From positions 36,896-100,895 of the forward strand of contig JBDHKD010000015.1 in NCBI GenBank assembly GCA_039586575.1: a stretch of DNA of 64,000 nucleotides. Direction: 5' to 3'. Positions 1-6,996 of the stretch are shown here, in pieces. The notes below the pieces were generated by a model that saw only the letters and a program-made list of their open reading frames with translations, did no database searches and was not told the origin of the DNA. Position 1 is the first letter of the stretch; each line of letters starts with the position of its first letter. The position numbers and the translations under genes are program-made. This stretch comes from G020344215 sp039586575. GTDB lineage: Bacteria > Gemmatimonadota > Gemmatimonadetes > Palauibacterales > KS3-K002.

Positions 1-243
1 GAGGAGCAGCGGGCACAGGTAGGCGCTACTGCCGAGCGCTACCGTGAGCAGGTATCGGCACTCTGGACTGAGATGCGGCCGCGCTACGATGCCCTGGAGG
101 AAGAGATGCGCGCCGAGATCCGCGGGCTACTCACCGAAGAGCAGAGGGTCGCCTACGAGGAGCTGCTCGCCCGGCAAAGGGATCGCCATCGTCGTGAGAT
201 GGATCGCCGCCAGGGCCGCAGTGATCAGCCGCAAGGTTCTTAA
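1..243 (+). CDS. C-terminal part of a charged helical protein, Spy/CpxP-like (partial, 5' end outside window)
   Basis: Frame 1 is open from the first base to a TAA at 241-243, giving 80 residues without a start. The peptide is almost entirely charged alpha-helix (many Glu and Arg) and contains LTEEQRVAYEELL, resembling the LTxxQ motif of periplasmic Spy/CpxP or heavy-metal-resistance repeat proteins. The tail is very basic (RDRHRREMDRRQGR). The gene converges on dnaN with a 33-bp gap. The frame choice rests on codon use and the helical pattern; another open frame at 44-265 reads as an Arg/Ser-rich shadow. Family assignment is weak because the N-terminus and any signal peptide are missing. Confidence 0.55.
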   Translation, partial: EEQRAQVGATAERYREQVSALWTEMRPRYDALEEEMRAEIRGLLTEEQRVAYEELLARQRDRHRREMDRRQGRSDQPQGS

Positions 244-276
244 AAGAAGCCAGGGGAAGGGCTAGGTCGCCCGCTC

Positions 277-1377
277 TTACTCCATGAGCCTCAGGGGCAT
301 CACCAGGCAGAGATAGTCGGTGTCACCGCCAACCGGTTCGAACGTGGCCGGCCGCTCCGGTGCGCTCAGGCTGACCTTCACCTCATCACTGCCCATGTAG
401 CGCAGTACTTCCAGCAAGTACTGGGCATTGAAGCCAATCTCGATCGGGGCTCCAGTATACTCTATCGGTAGCTCGTCCTCGGCCTCACCCAAGTCCGGTG
501 TTTGCACTGCCAGGGCTAGCTTCTCCGGGGCAAAGCTCAGCCGTACGCGGTGCGTCTGATCGGACGCCACGATGGCCACTCTCTTGAGCGCCGCCGTCAG
601 CTCGGCGCGGTCCGCCACACATTCCTTGTCGTTACCCTTTGGCAGAACCTGCTCGTAGTTGGGATAGGGCCCCTCGATGAGGCGGCTGTAAACCTCAGCC
701 CGCTCAGTCCGAAACCCGAGGTGGCTCTCGGAGCGGGCGATCTGCAACTCGTCCTCAGCATCGAAGAGCCGCTCGACCTGCTGCAGAGCCTTGGGAGGCA
801 CAATGAGATCGCCCTCACCGGCCGTGCCCTCTAGCTTGACACCCATCGTAGCCAGACGATGCCCATTGGTCGCCACCATCCGCATCTCATCGCCGCGCAA
901 CTGCCAAAGTACACCGTTCAGCACCGGCCGCGTCTCCTCACCGGAGACGGCAAAGCTCGTGTGCGCACTCAGGGTCTGCAGCTCGCGCCCGCGCAGCTTC
1001 CAGCCCTCTCCAAACGGCACCTCCGGGAACGACGGGTACTCGTCGCTGGGCAGGCTGTTCAGGCGGAACTTCGCCTTCCCACACACGAGTACCACTCTCC
1101 CGCCCTCCGCCTCCAGCTGGACCGGCTCACTCGGGAGCTCCCGCGCGATGTCGGCCACCTTCTTTGCTGGTACCGTGATCGCACCCTGTCGGTCGACCTC
1201 CGCCGGCACCCGGACACTCACTGAGATATCCAAGTCGGTGCCTCTCACCTGTAACCTCTCCTCCAGGGCTTCCACCATGATGTTGGAGAGGACGGGCAAG
1301 GTAGTACGCGTGGGAATCGTGGCGGCTACGGCCGACAGTCCTCTCTGGAAGTTCTCTCGTGTGATCGTAACCTTCAT
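277..1377 (-). CDS. dnaN: DNA polymerase III subunit beta (sliding clamp)
   Basis: The 366-residue product has the usual length of the beta clamp and its characteristic ends: an N-terminal MKVTITRENFQRGLSAVAATIPTR-type start and a C-terminal YLCLVMPLRLME, matching the conserved VMPMR(L) terminus that lines the client-binding pocket. It should form a dimeric ring around DNA that tethers polymerase III and binds mismatch-repair and other clamp clients. The start is an ATG preceded by AGGTGAG about 8 nt upstream on the minus strand. It lies downstream of dnaA in the same direction, separated by a 301-bp gap that looks like oriC. Confidence 0.98.
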   Translation of the reverse strand: MKVTITRENFQRGLSAVAATIPTRTTLPVLSNIMVEALEERLQVRGTDLDISVSVRVPAEVDRQGAITVPAKKVADIARELPSEPVQLEAEGGRVVLVCGKAKFRLNSLPSDEYPSFPEVPFGEGWKLRGRELQTLSAHTSFAVSGEETRPVLNGVLWQLRGDEMRMVATNGHRLATMGVKLEGTAGEGDLIVPPKALQQVERLFDAEDELQIARSESHLGFRTERAEVYSRLIEGPYPNYEQVLPKGNDKECVADRAELTAALKRVAIVASDQTHRVRLSFAPEKLALAVQTPDLGEAEDELPIEYTGAPIEIGFNAQYLLEVLRYMGSDEVKVSLSAPERPATFEPVGGDTDYLCLVMPLRLME

Positions 1378-1678
1378 TGCAGCTCACCTGGTGTTTGGAG
1401 GGGTTTCCCGGTTCCCCACAGGATAGGATTCTAAAGCTTCTAATTTAATAATCCAGAAGTAGTAGTAGCAGGGATGTGGATACGTGGGCAAGTGCAGGCT
1501 GGGTGGCGGTGCGGGCGGCGAGCAATATGGGGTCTCACGTGTGGGAGGGGGTGTGGAGGTGGCAGGGGATGGTTGGCTGTTGCCCGGGGTGGGTGTGGAA
1601 CGTTGGGTGCGATGCCCGGGTGTGTCCCCAGCTTTCCACAGCCAATCCACGCTTCCCTCCACAGGGAGCGCCACGGTC
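1378..1678. other. oriC: Candidate chromosomal replication origin (oriC) between dnaA and dnaN
   Basis: This 301-bp gap has no convincing gene and sits at the usual oriC position. On one strand or the other it holds one strong DnaA-box match (1475-1483, 8/9 to TTATCCACA) and weaker ones sharing the TCCAC core: 1412-1420, 1552-1560, 1594-1602, 1632-1640, 1643-1651 and 1655-1663 (6-7 of 9). The only AT-rich stretch of the region (about 1430-1462) lies on the dnaN side of the best box. Box scores were counted by eye. Degenerate boxes are expected in a GC-rich genome, so the number of functional sites is uncertain. Confidence 0.75.
1430..1483 (-). other. Basal unwinding module of oriC: DnaA box, GC spacer, DnaA-trios, AT-rich tract
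   Basis: Read on the minus strand (dnaA-to-dnaN direction) the order is: DnaA box GTATCCACA (1483-1475), spacer TCCCTG, then CTA CTA CTA CTT (1468-1457), a CTGG interruption, and ATTATTAAATTAG leading into more A/T. This is the same order and polarity as the Bacillus subtilis unwinding system, where a DnaA box is followed by a short GC stretch, CTA/TTA-type DnaA-trios and an AT-rich segment opened by the DnaA filament. The match was made from recalled architecture, not by alignment. Confidence 0.7.
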
Positions 1679-3052
1679 CTAGCCCAGCTGGGCGCGCAGG
1701 GCGTGGACGCGCTCACGGAACTCCGGGTCCTTGCCGAGCTGTTCCTCTACCTTCTGGATCGAGTGGATCACCGTGGAGTGGTCACGGCCACCGAAGCGGC
1801 GTCCGATCTGGGTGTACGGCAGGTCGAGGATAATCTTCTCCAGGTACATGGCGACCTGGCGCGGGTCTGTGACACGGCGCTGTCGCTTCTTGGACTGTAG
1901 CTCCGCCCTGGTCACGCCGAAGGCCTTGGCCACAACAGCCTCGATCTCGTCTGCGGTGACCGGGCGCACGGGTCCCATCGCCCCCTTCAGTACCTGCTTC
2001 GCCAGTTCCTCTGATACTTCTCGGCGCGTCAGCGAGCTGTACGCCAAGAGCTTGATTATGGCTCCTTCGAGCTCGCGGACCGAGGAGCGGCAGTGCTCCG
2101 CGATATAACTCAGCACGCCCTGCGGGATCGAGAGGCCGTCCTGCTCGGCCTTCGACTGGAGAATCGCCACGCGCGTCTCGAAATCGGGTACCTTGATGTC
2201 GGTGACAAGGCCCCACTCAAAGCGTGAAACCAGCCGCTCCTGCAGCTCGGGAATCTCCTTCGGTGGCCGATCGCTCGCCAGCACGATCTGGCGCTGCGCG
2301 TCGTGGAGTGCGTTGAAGGTATGAAAGAATTCCTCCTGCGTGCCCTCTTTCCCGGCCAGGAAGTGAGCGTCGTCGACAAGCAAGACATCGATGCGACGGT
2401 AGCGGTTGTGGAACTGGGTGGTCTGACGAGCCTGGATGGCCGCGATGAGCTCGTTGGTGAACTGCTCGGTCGGCACGTAGGCAACGCGGCTACCCGGGAA
2501 CTTGGCCAGCACCGCATTCCCGATACCGTGCATGAGATGCGTCTTGCCGAGCCCCACGCCACCGTAGATGAATAGCGGGTTGTACGCCCGACCCGGTGCC
2601 TCGGCGACAGCCTGACACGCTGCCGCTGCCAGCTCGTTGTTGCTGCCGACGACGAACGAGTCGAGCGTGTAGCGAGGGTTGAGCGTGCCGAGCACCGGAC
2701 GGACAGGCGCTCGCGGCTGCGTGTCGGTAGCCGCGCCGGCCGGTAGCTCCTCCAGCCCGACGACTGGCATTGGCCGGAAGACGGGTTCCGCATCCGTATC
2801 GCGCGCGGTGCACTCGAAGCTGAGCGTAAAGGCTTTGCCGAAAAGCGCTCTGGCCAGCGACGTCAGGAGCTCGCCGTACTTGGTCTCGATCCATTCGACG
2901 GCGAAGGCGCTGGGCGCGCCGACGACCAGCTGGTCACCCGAGAGCGCGACTCCTTGAGTCGGCGCGAGCCAAGTCCGGTAGCTCTGCTCGGGCAGTTTGC
3001 CGCGGGCGTCTTCCAGGACTTTTGACCAGGCTTCGTCGGCGGTTAGTTCCAT
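1679..3052 (-). CDS. dnaA: Chromosomal replication initiator protein DnaA
   Basis: The 457-residue AAA+ initiator binds DnaA boxes and opens oriC. Domain I spans about residues 1-80 (AWSKVLEDARGKLPEQSYRTWL), with a short linker to about 115. Domain III carries Walker A GGVGLGKT (164-171), a Walker B region LLVDDAHFLAGKEGTQEEFF and sensor/arginine-finger motifs. Domain IV ends with the DnaA signature GRDHSTVIHSIQKVEE near 421-437, which contacts the box. ATG start. It is transcribed away from the Nramp-like gene and toward dnaN, with the presumed origin between them. A promoter candidate lies about 80 nt upstream. Confidence 0.98.
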   Translation of the reverse strand: MELTADEAWSKVLEDARGKLPEQSYRTWLAPTQGVALSGDQLVVGAPSAFAVEWIETKYGELLTSLARALFGKAFTLSFECTARDTDAEPVFRPMPVVGLEELPAGAATDTQPRAPVRPVLGTLNPRYTLDSFVVGSNNELAAAACQAVAEAPGRAYNPLFIYGGVGLGKTHLMHGIGNAVLAKFPGSRVAYVPTEQFTNELIAAIQARQTTQFHNRYRRIDVLLVDDAHFLAGKEGTQEEFFHTFNALHDAQRQIVLASDRPPKEIPELQERLVSRFEWGLVTDIKVPDFETRVAILQSKAEQDGLSIPQGVLSYIAEHCRSSVRELEGAIIKLLAYSSLTRREVSEELAKQVLKGAMGPVRPVTADEIEAVVAKAFGVTRAELQSKKRQRRVTDPRQVAMYLEKIILDLPYTQIGRRFGGRDHSTVIHSIQKVEEQLGKDPEFRERVHALRAQLG

Positions 3053-3131
3053 CGAGACTGGCTACTGGCGTGGTTGGAGCGTACGTCAAAGAATGTGTGT
3101 GATCGGCGGCTGGTGAGGTAAGCCGCGCGCC

Positions 3132-3160
3132 ATCTTAGACGGCGCCAAGATGGAAGTCAA
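3132..3160 (-). promoter_or_regulatory. Sigma-70-type promoter candidate for dnaA, overlapping an inverted repeat
   Basis: On the minus strand TTGACT (3160-3155) is followed after exactly 17 nt by TAAGAT (3137-3132), giving a start site near 3125 and a 5' leader of about 73 nt. The -10 half matches 4 of 6 consensus bases and the -35 half 5 of 6. The inverted repeat CATCTT-N10-AAGATG (3131-3152) covers the -10 and spacer and could be an operator. No experiment supports this; the call rests on spacing and similarity. Confidence 0.45.
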
Positions 3161-3198
3161 GTTGCGCGAGTGCCTCGGCGGACCTTGTGTGAGGATGA

Positions 3199-4404
3199 AT
3201 GCGAGTTCGTGAGTTGCGGATCGGACCCGGCGCGATGGTCGCGGCCGCCTTCATCGGGCCGGGTACGGTCACCACTGCCACGGTGGCCGGCGCCGCCTAC
3301 GGCTACACGCTCGTCTGGGCGCTCGCCTTCTCCGTGCTCGCGGCGCTGGTCCTGCAGGAGATGGCGGCGCGACTCGGCCTCGTCGGCGGCATGGGGCTTG
3401 GTGAGGCGATGCGGCACCGGTTCTCGGGCGGTGTCGCTCGGCTGGTGTCCGCCGCCCTGGTGATTGGTGCGATTCTGGTCGGCAATGCGGCGTACGAGAC
3501 GGGCAACCTGCTCGGCGGCTCCTTGGGGCTGCAAGAGCTGCTCGGCGGCAGCGGTCGCTTCTGGGGCCCTGCCCTGGGTCTTCTCGCCTTCGCGCTGCTG
3601 TGGTCGGGGCGCTATCGCTGGGTGGAACGGGCACTGGTCGGGATGGTCGCCGTGATGGGCGTCGTGTTCTTGACTACGGCCGTCGCGACGCGACCTGACG
3701 TGACGGCGCTGTTGGGCGGACTGCTGCCGGGAGCGTTACAAGACGAGCGAGCGGTGCTCATGGCCCTCGGCCTGGTAGGCACGACGGTTGTGCCCTACAA
3801 CTTGTTCCTCCACGCCTCGGCCGTTCGCCAACGCTGGAAAGGCGAAGGCGACTTGGCGACCGCCCGCGCCGACCTGGCGATCTCGGTCTCCCTGGGCGGT
3901 GTGATCTCGATTGCCGTACTCATCACGGCGGCCGCGTTGCCAGCGGCGTTCCGGGTCACGAGCGCCGCCGACATGGCGCGGGCGCTGGAGCCGACCCTCG
4001 GGCGTTGGGCCGGCGCCTTCTTCGCCAGTGGATTGCTGGCGGCAGGGCTATCCTCGGCGATAACCGCCCCGCTGGCCGCTGCCTTCGCTACCTGCGGCGT
4101 CTTGGGCTGGGATAGCGACCTGAGGTCCAAGCGCGCCCGCGCGGTATGGGTGCCGGTGCTGCTGGCCGGGATCGTCTTCTCGCTGCTGGCGGTGCGGCCG
4201 ATCCCGGCGATCCTCTTCGCCCAGGCGGCCAACGGCCTGCTGTTACCATTGGTGGCGGGCCTGCTGCTCTATCTGGCGAACGACCGTCAGCTTCTGGGTG
4301 CGCGTACGAACGGGCGGACGTCAAACTTGCTGGGCGCGACAGCCGTATTGGTGGCTGGAGCTCTGGGCGTGCTCTCGCTGGTGCGGGCCCTCGGGGGCCT
4401 GTGA
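3199..4404 (+). CDS. Nramp-family-like divalent metal transporter, atypical clade
   Basis: This is a 401-residue integral membrane protein with about 10-11 hydrophobic segments and the Nramp fold signature: a first helix with a paired Gly-Pro-Gly break and a sixth-helix motif VGTTVVPYNLFLHAS. The canonical metal-binding DPGN of helix 1 reads GPGT here (residues 20-23), and the helix-6 Met-Pro-His reads Val-Pro-Tyr. The usual Asp, Asn and Met ligands are therefore absent, so Mn/Fe transport should not be assumed. The start is ATG with GAGG a few bases upstream. It is divergent from dnaA and is followed by the rpmH promoter. Alternative substrates or a non-metal role are possible. Confidence 0.8.
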   Translation: MRVRELRIGPGAMVAAAFIGPGTVTTATVAGAAYGYTLVWALAFSVLAALVLQEMAARLGLVGGMGLGEAMRHRFSGGVARLVSAALVIGAILVGNAAYETGNLLGGSLGLQELLGGSGRFWGPALGLLAFALLWSGRYRWVERALVGMVAVMGVVFLTTAVATRPDVTALLGGLLPGALQDERAVLMALGLVGTTVVPYNLFLHASAVRQRWKGEGDLATARADLAISVSLGGVISIAVLITAAALPAAFRVTSAADMARALEPTLGRWAGAFFASGLLAAGLSSAITAPLAAAFATCGVLGWDSDLRSKRARAVWVPVLLAGIVFSLLAVRPIPAILFAQAANGLLLPLVAGLLLYLANDRQLLGARTNGRTSNLLGATAVLVAGALGVLSLVRALGGL

Positions 4405-4420
4405 TCGCCGGTGCCGTGGC

Positions 4421-4449
4421 TTGATCACGGGCGAGCGAGCGGATATATT
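4421..4449 (+). promoter_or_regulatory. Sigma-70-type promoter candidate for rpmH-rnpA-yidD-yidC-mnmE
   Basis: TTGATC (4421-4426) and TATATT (4444-4449) are separated by exactly 17 nt and match 4/6 and 5/6 of the consensus. The expected start site is near 4456, about 55 nt before the rpmH ATG. This placement matters for rnpA: a start at the upstream ATG 4411 would lie outside the transcript, while GTG 4468 or TTG 4483 would be inside it. Confidence 0.55.
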
Positions 4450-4510
4450 CGAGGTTCTTTTTTAGCCGTGAGAAGTTCTTCGTTGGCAGGGATATCGGGG
4501 GGGCGACCCC

Positions 4511-4660
4511 ATGAAACCGACATATCGTCCTCGGAACCGCAAGCGTCTGCGCAAGCATGGTTTTCGCGCCCGGATGAAGACTCGGGCGGGCCGGGAAACC
4601 ATCAACCGGCGCCGCCGCAAAGGTCGCAAGCGACTCGCCGCGTCCGTCCCGAAGAAGTAG
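4511..4660 (+). CDS. rpmH: 50S ribosomal protein L34
   Basis: This 49-residue, very basic protein opens MKPTYRPRNRKRLRKHGFRA and continues through RMKTRAGRETI, the diagnostic L34 pattern (RPxxRKRxxxHGFRxRMxTxxGRxxI). L34 is a small component of the large ribosomal subunit. The ATG is preceded by a G-rich tract (GGGGGGGCG). It is the first gene of the classical rpmH-rnpA-yidD-yidC-mnmE run. The rnpA reading frame (+1 relative to rpmH) stays open across the whole of rpmH. Confidence 0.97.
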   Translation: MKPTYRPRNRKRLRKHGFRARMKTRAGRETINRRRRKGRKRLAASVPKK

Positions 4661-4668
4661 GGGGCGCA

Positions 4669-5040
4669 ACGGACTGGCGCTACCGGTTCCCACGGGCGGC
4701 GCGGATCCGGCGCAAAGCCGAGATTCGAGCGCTCTATCGCCGGGGGAAGCGGAGACGGACAGATCACCTCGACGTGTTCGTCACCGATTCCCCCGCTTTG
4801 CGTCCGCGTGTCGTTGTCGTCGTCCCGAAGTACGGGCGCAGGATCGTCCAGCGCAATCGACTGAGGCGTCGCTTGAGAGAGGCGATCCGGATCGAGTGGC
4901 TGCCGAAATGTCTCGAGCAGGGAGTCGCCTTGGATGTGCTGGTCCGGGCCCGGCCCGAGGCCTACGAGACCACGTTCCAGCAGCTGACCGACGAAGTCCG
5001 CGTCATAGCGGAGCAGCTATGCTCGCAAAGCTCCTCGTAG
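4669..5040 (+). CDS. rnpA: Ribonuclease P protein component, start codon unresolved
   Basis: The protein subunit of RNase P binds the RNA subunit and helps mature tRNA 5' ends. Homology begins at YRFPRAARIRRKAEIRALY (from 4681) and includes the RNA-binding RNR core (RIVQRNRLRRRLREAIR). There is no ATG, GTG or TTG in frame between the rpmH stop and this homology. Coordinates start at an ACG (4669) placed 4-5 nt after AGGGGGC (4659-4665), giving a normal 123 residues. The alternatives are GTG 4468 or TTG 4483, upstream of and enclosing rpmH, as described for Thermus rnpA; these give about 190 or 185 residues. It overlaps yidD by 22 nt. The product call is sure; the start is not. Confidence 0.85.
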   Translation, partial: TDWRYRFPRAARIRRKAEIRALYRRGKRRRTDHLDVFVTDSPALRPRVVVVVPKYGRRIVQRNRLRRRLREAIRIEWLPKCLEQGVALDVLVRARPEAYETTFQQLTDEVRVIAEQLCSQSSS

Positions 5041-5231
5041 TTTTGGTCCGGGGCTATCAGCTGGCCATTTCACCACTGTTGCCGCCGGCGTGTCGGTATA
5101 CGCCGACTTGTTCTCAATACGCCGTCGAGGCCTTGCAACGCCACGGAGCCCTGAGGGGCACCTGGCTGGCCGCGCGTCGCCTCTTTAGATGCCACCCGTT
5201 CCGGCGGGGTGGCTACGACCCGGTGCCATAG
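5019..5231 (+). CDS. yidD: Membrane protein insertion efficiency factor YidD
   Basis: This 70-residue protein has the whole family signature: RGYQLAISPLLPPACRYTPTC, then SQYAVEALQRHGALRG, then RCHPFRRGGYDPVP at the end. YidD is a small, peripheral inner-membrane protein that assists YidC-dependent insertion. The ATG at 5019 lies inside the end of rnpA (22-nt overlap), and its stop ends 2 nt before the yidC ATG, so translation of the three genes is probably coupled. Earlier in-frame starts would overlap rnpA much more and lack homology. Confidence 0.95.
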   Translation: MLAKLLVVLVRGYQLAISPLLPPACRYTPTCSQYAVEALQRHGALRGTWLAARRLFRCHPFRRGGYDPVP

Positions 5232-5233
5232 TC

Positions 5234-6964
5234 ATGGAAACCGAGAAGCGCCTCATCCTGGCCATCTTGCTCATGATGGCGACGGTCTTCGTCGTCAATC
5301 TGTTGTTTCCGTCCCGCCGTCCACCGGTCGGCGGGATCGAGGCTGATTCGCTTGTGGCGACGCAGGAGGTGGCGGAGACCGCCGGCGTCAGCGTCCCGGC
5401 GCCGGAGCCAGAGTTGCCGGCGGCCGCTCAGGTGACAGAGGTTCCCGAGCTGGCACCCGGTGCCGAGGACTGGAGCGAGGACACGGCCTGGGTGAGCGGC
5501 CCGATGTATCGCTTCGGCTTCGCAGAGCGGGGCGGGCGCCTGGTCTCCGCACAGATGCTCGGGTTCGAGTCACTTGCGCCCGAGACGAAGGGCGAACCGG
5601 TGCAGATGGTGCCTGCGGGGGCCGAGGACTTTCTCTCCCACCAGTGGATCGTCGGCGACGACACGCTCGACCTGCGTGGAGCACGGTTCGAGATCGCGCC
5701 GCGTGAAGTGCGGCTCGTTTCGGGAGGACCGGCTGAGACTCTCACCCTCAGCTACCAACACCCGCGCTCGCCGTTCCGTCTGGAGCTCGTCTACACGTTT
5801 CACCCGGACAGCTTCACCGTTCACCTGGATGGGCAGGTTTCCGGGGTCCCGGCCACCGGCTGGTGGGCGATGGGGCTGGGAGCAGGACTACTCAGCAACG
5901 AGTGGGATCCGGAGTCCGACTACCGATCCAACCTGGCCTTCGCGGCCAAGGGACCGGAGGGCGTGCAGTCGCAGAAGATCAGCGACGTCGATCCCGGGGA
6001 GCGGCTGAGTCTGGACGGGCCGTTCGACTGGGTGGCGGTGCGCACCAAGTACTTCGCCACCGCCCTCGCGCTTCCGCTAGAGGCCGAGGTCGACGACGCC
6101 AGCGCGGGGCGGTTCGGGGGCCTGCTCATCCGCGGACTCCCAGACCCTCATCGCGCGCAAGGCGTCGCCAGCTTCCCCGTGGGCCGGGACGGGAGGTTCC
6201 ACTACCAATTGTACGTGGGTCCGCAGGACCCGGGTAAGCTGGCGGCTGCGGGCCGGGACCTCGATCAGGTGCTCCCCTACGGCTACAAGTGGCTGCAGCC
6301 GATCCTGCGACCGCTGGCCGGCGCGATCACCGCCCTGCTGGTCTGGTTCCACAACGTCCTGGGGCTCGGCTACGGCTGGGTCTTGATCCTGTTCGGGATC
6401 GGGATCCGCGTGGTGCTGTTCCCGCTCTATCAGAAGAGCATGCGCTCGCAGATGGCTACGATGCGCGTGCAGCCACTGATGAAGGAGATTCAGGAGAAGC
6501 ACAAGAACGACCCGCAACGCTTGCAGCAGGAGATGATGAAGCTTTACCGGGAGCACAAGATCAACCCGCTGGGCGGATGTCTGCCGATGCTGCTCCCCTT
6601 CCCTATCCTCATCGCCCTGTTCTTCGTCTTCCGAGATACTATCGAGTTCCGCGGCGTGCCGTTCCTCTGGCTGCCCGATCTGTCGCGCGCTGACCCGCTC
6701 TACATCATCCCGGTGCTGATGGGCGCCTCGATCTTCTTGCTGCAGTGGATCAGCCAGCGCTCGATGCCGCAGACGAACCCACAGATGAAGATGATGATGT
6801 GGGTGATGCCCATCATGCTGACCGTGCTCTTCCTGAAGTTCGCTTCGGGACTCAACCTGTACTACGCGACGATGAACCTGGCATCGCTGCCTCAGCAGCT
6901 CTACCTGGCGAAAGAGCGACGGGCGGCGGCCAACAAACCGCTGCCAGCACGCGCGAAGACCTAG
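5234..6964 (+). CDS. yidC: Membrane protein insertase YidC
   Basis: The 576-residue product has the diderm YidC layout: an N-terminal anchor (about residues 6-25, RLILAILLMMATVFVVNLLF), a large periplasmic beta domain (about 75-350), then the conserved C-terminal insertase core with five helices. The core contains the coiled cytoplasmic loop MRSQMATMRVQPLMKEIQEK and NPLGGCLPMLLPFPILIALF. It inserts membrane proteins with or without SecYEG. ATG 5234 was chosen because the anchor follows at once. The large periplasmic domain supports an outer-membrane-bearing organism. Confidence 0.97.
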   Translation: METEKRLILAILLMMATVFVVNLLFPSRRPPVGGIEADSLVATQEVAETAGVSVPAPEPELPAAAQVTEVPELAPGAEDWSEDTAWVSGPMYRFGFAERGGRLVSAQMLGFESLAPETKGEPVQMVPAGAEDFLSHQWIVGDDTLDLRGARFEIAPREVRLVSGGPAETLTLSYQHPRSPFRLELVYTFHPDSFTVHLDGQVSGVPATGWWAMGLGAGLLSNEWDPESDYRSNLAFAAKGPEGVQSQKISDVDPGERLSLDGPFDWVAVRTKYFATALALPLEAEVDDASAGRFGGLLIRGLPDPHRAQGVASFPVGRDGRFHYQLYVGPQDPGKLAAAGRDLDQVLPYGYKWLQPILRPLAGAITALLVWFHNVLGLGYGWVLILFGIGIRVVLFPLYQKSMRSQMATMRVQPLMKEIQEKHKNDPQRLQQEMMKLYREHKINPLGGCLPMLLPFPILIALFFVFRDTIEFRGVPFLWLPDLSRADPLYIIPVLMGASIFLLQWISQRSMPQTNPQMKMMMWVMPIMLTVLFLKFASGLNLYYATMNLASLPQQLYLAKERRAAANKPLPARAKT

Positions 6965-6996
6965 CCGGTGCGGCGGCGTCCCATCGCCACCCCGAT

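Noticed and set aside
4411..4510. ATG 4411 as the rnpA start
   Set aside because: It lies upstream of the well-spaced promoter at 4421-4449, so it would not be in the transcript, and the encoded extension has no RnpA similarity.
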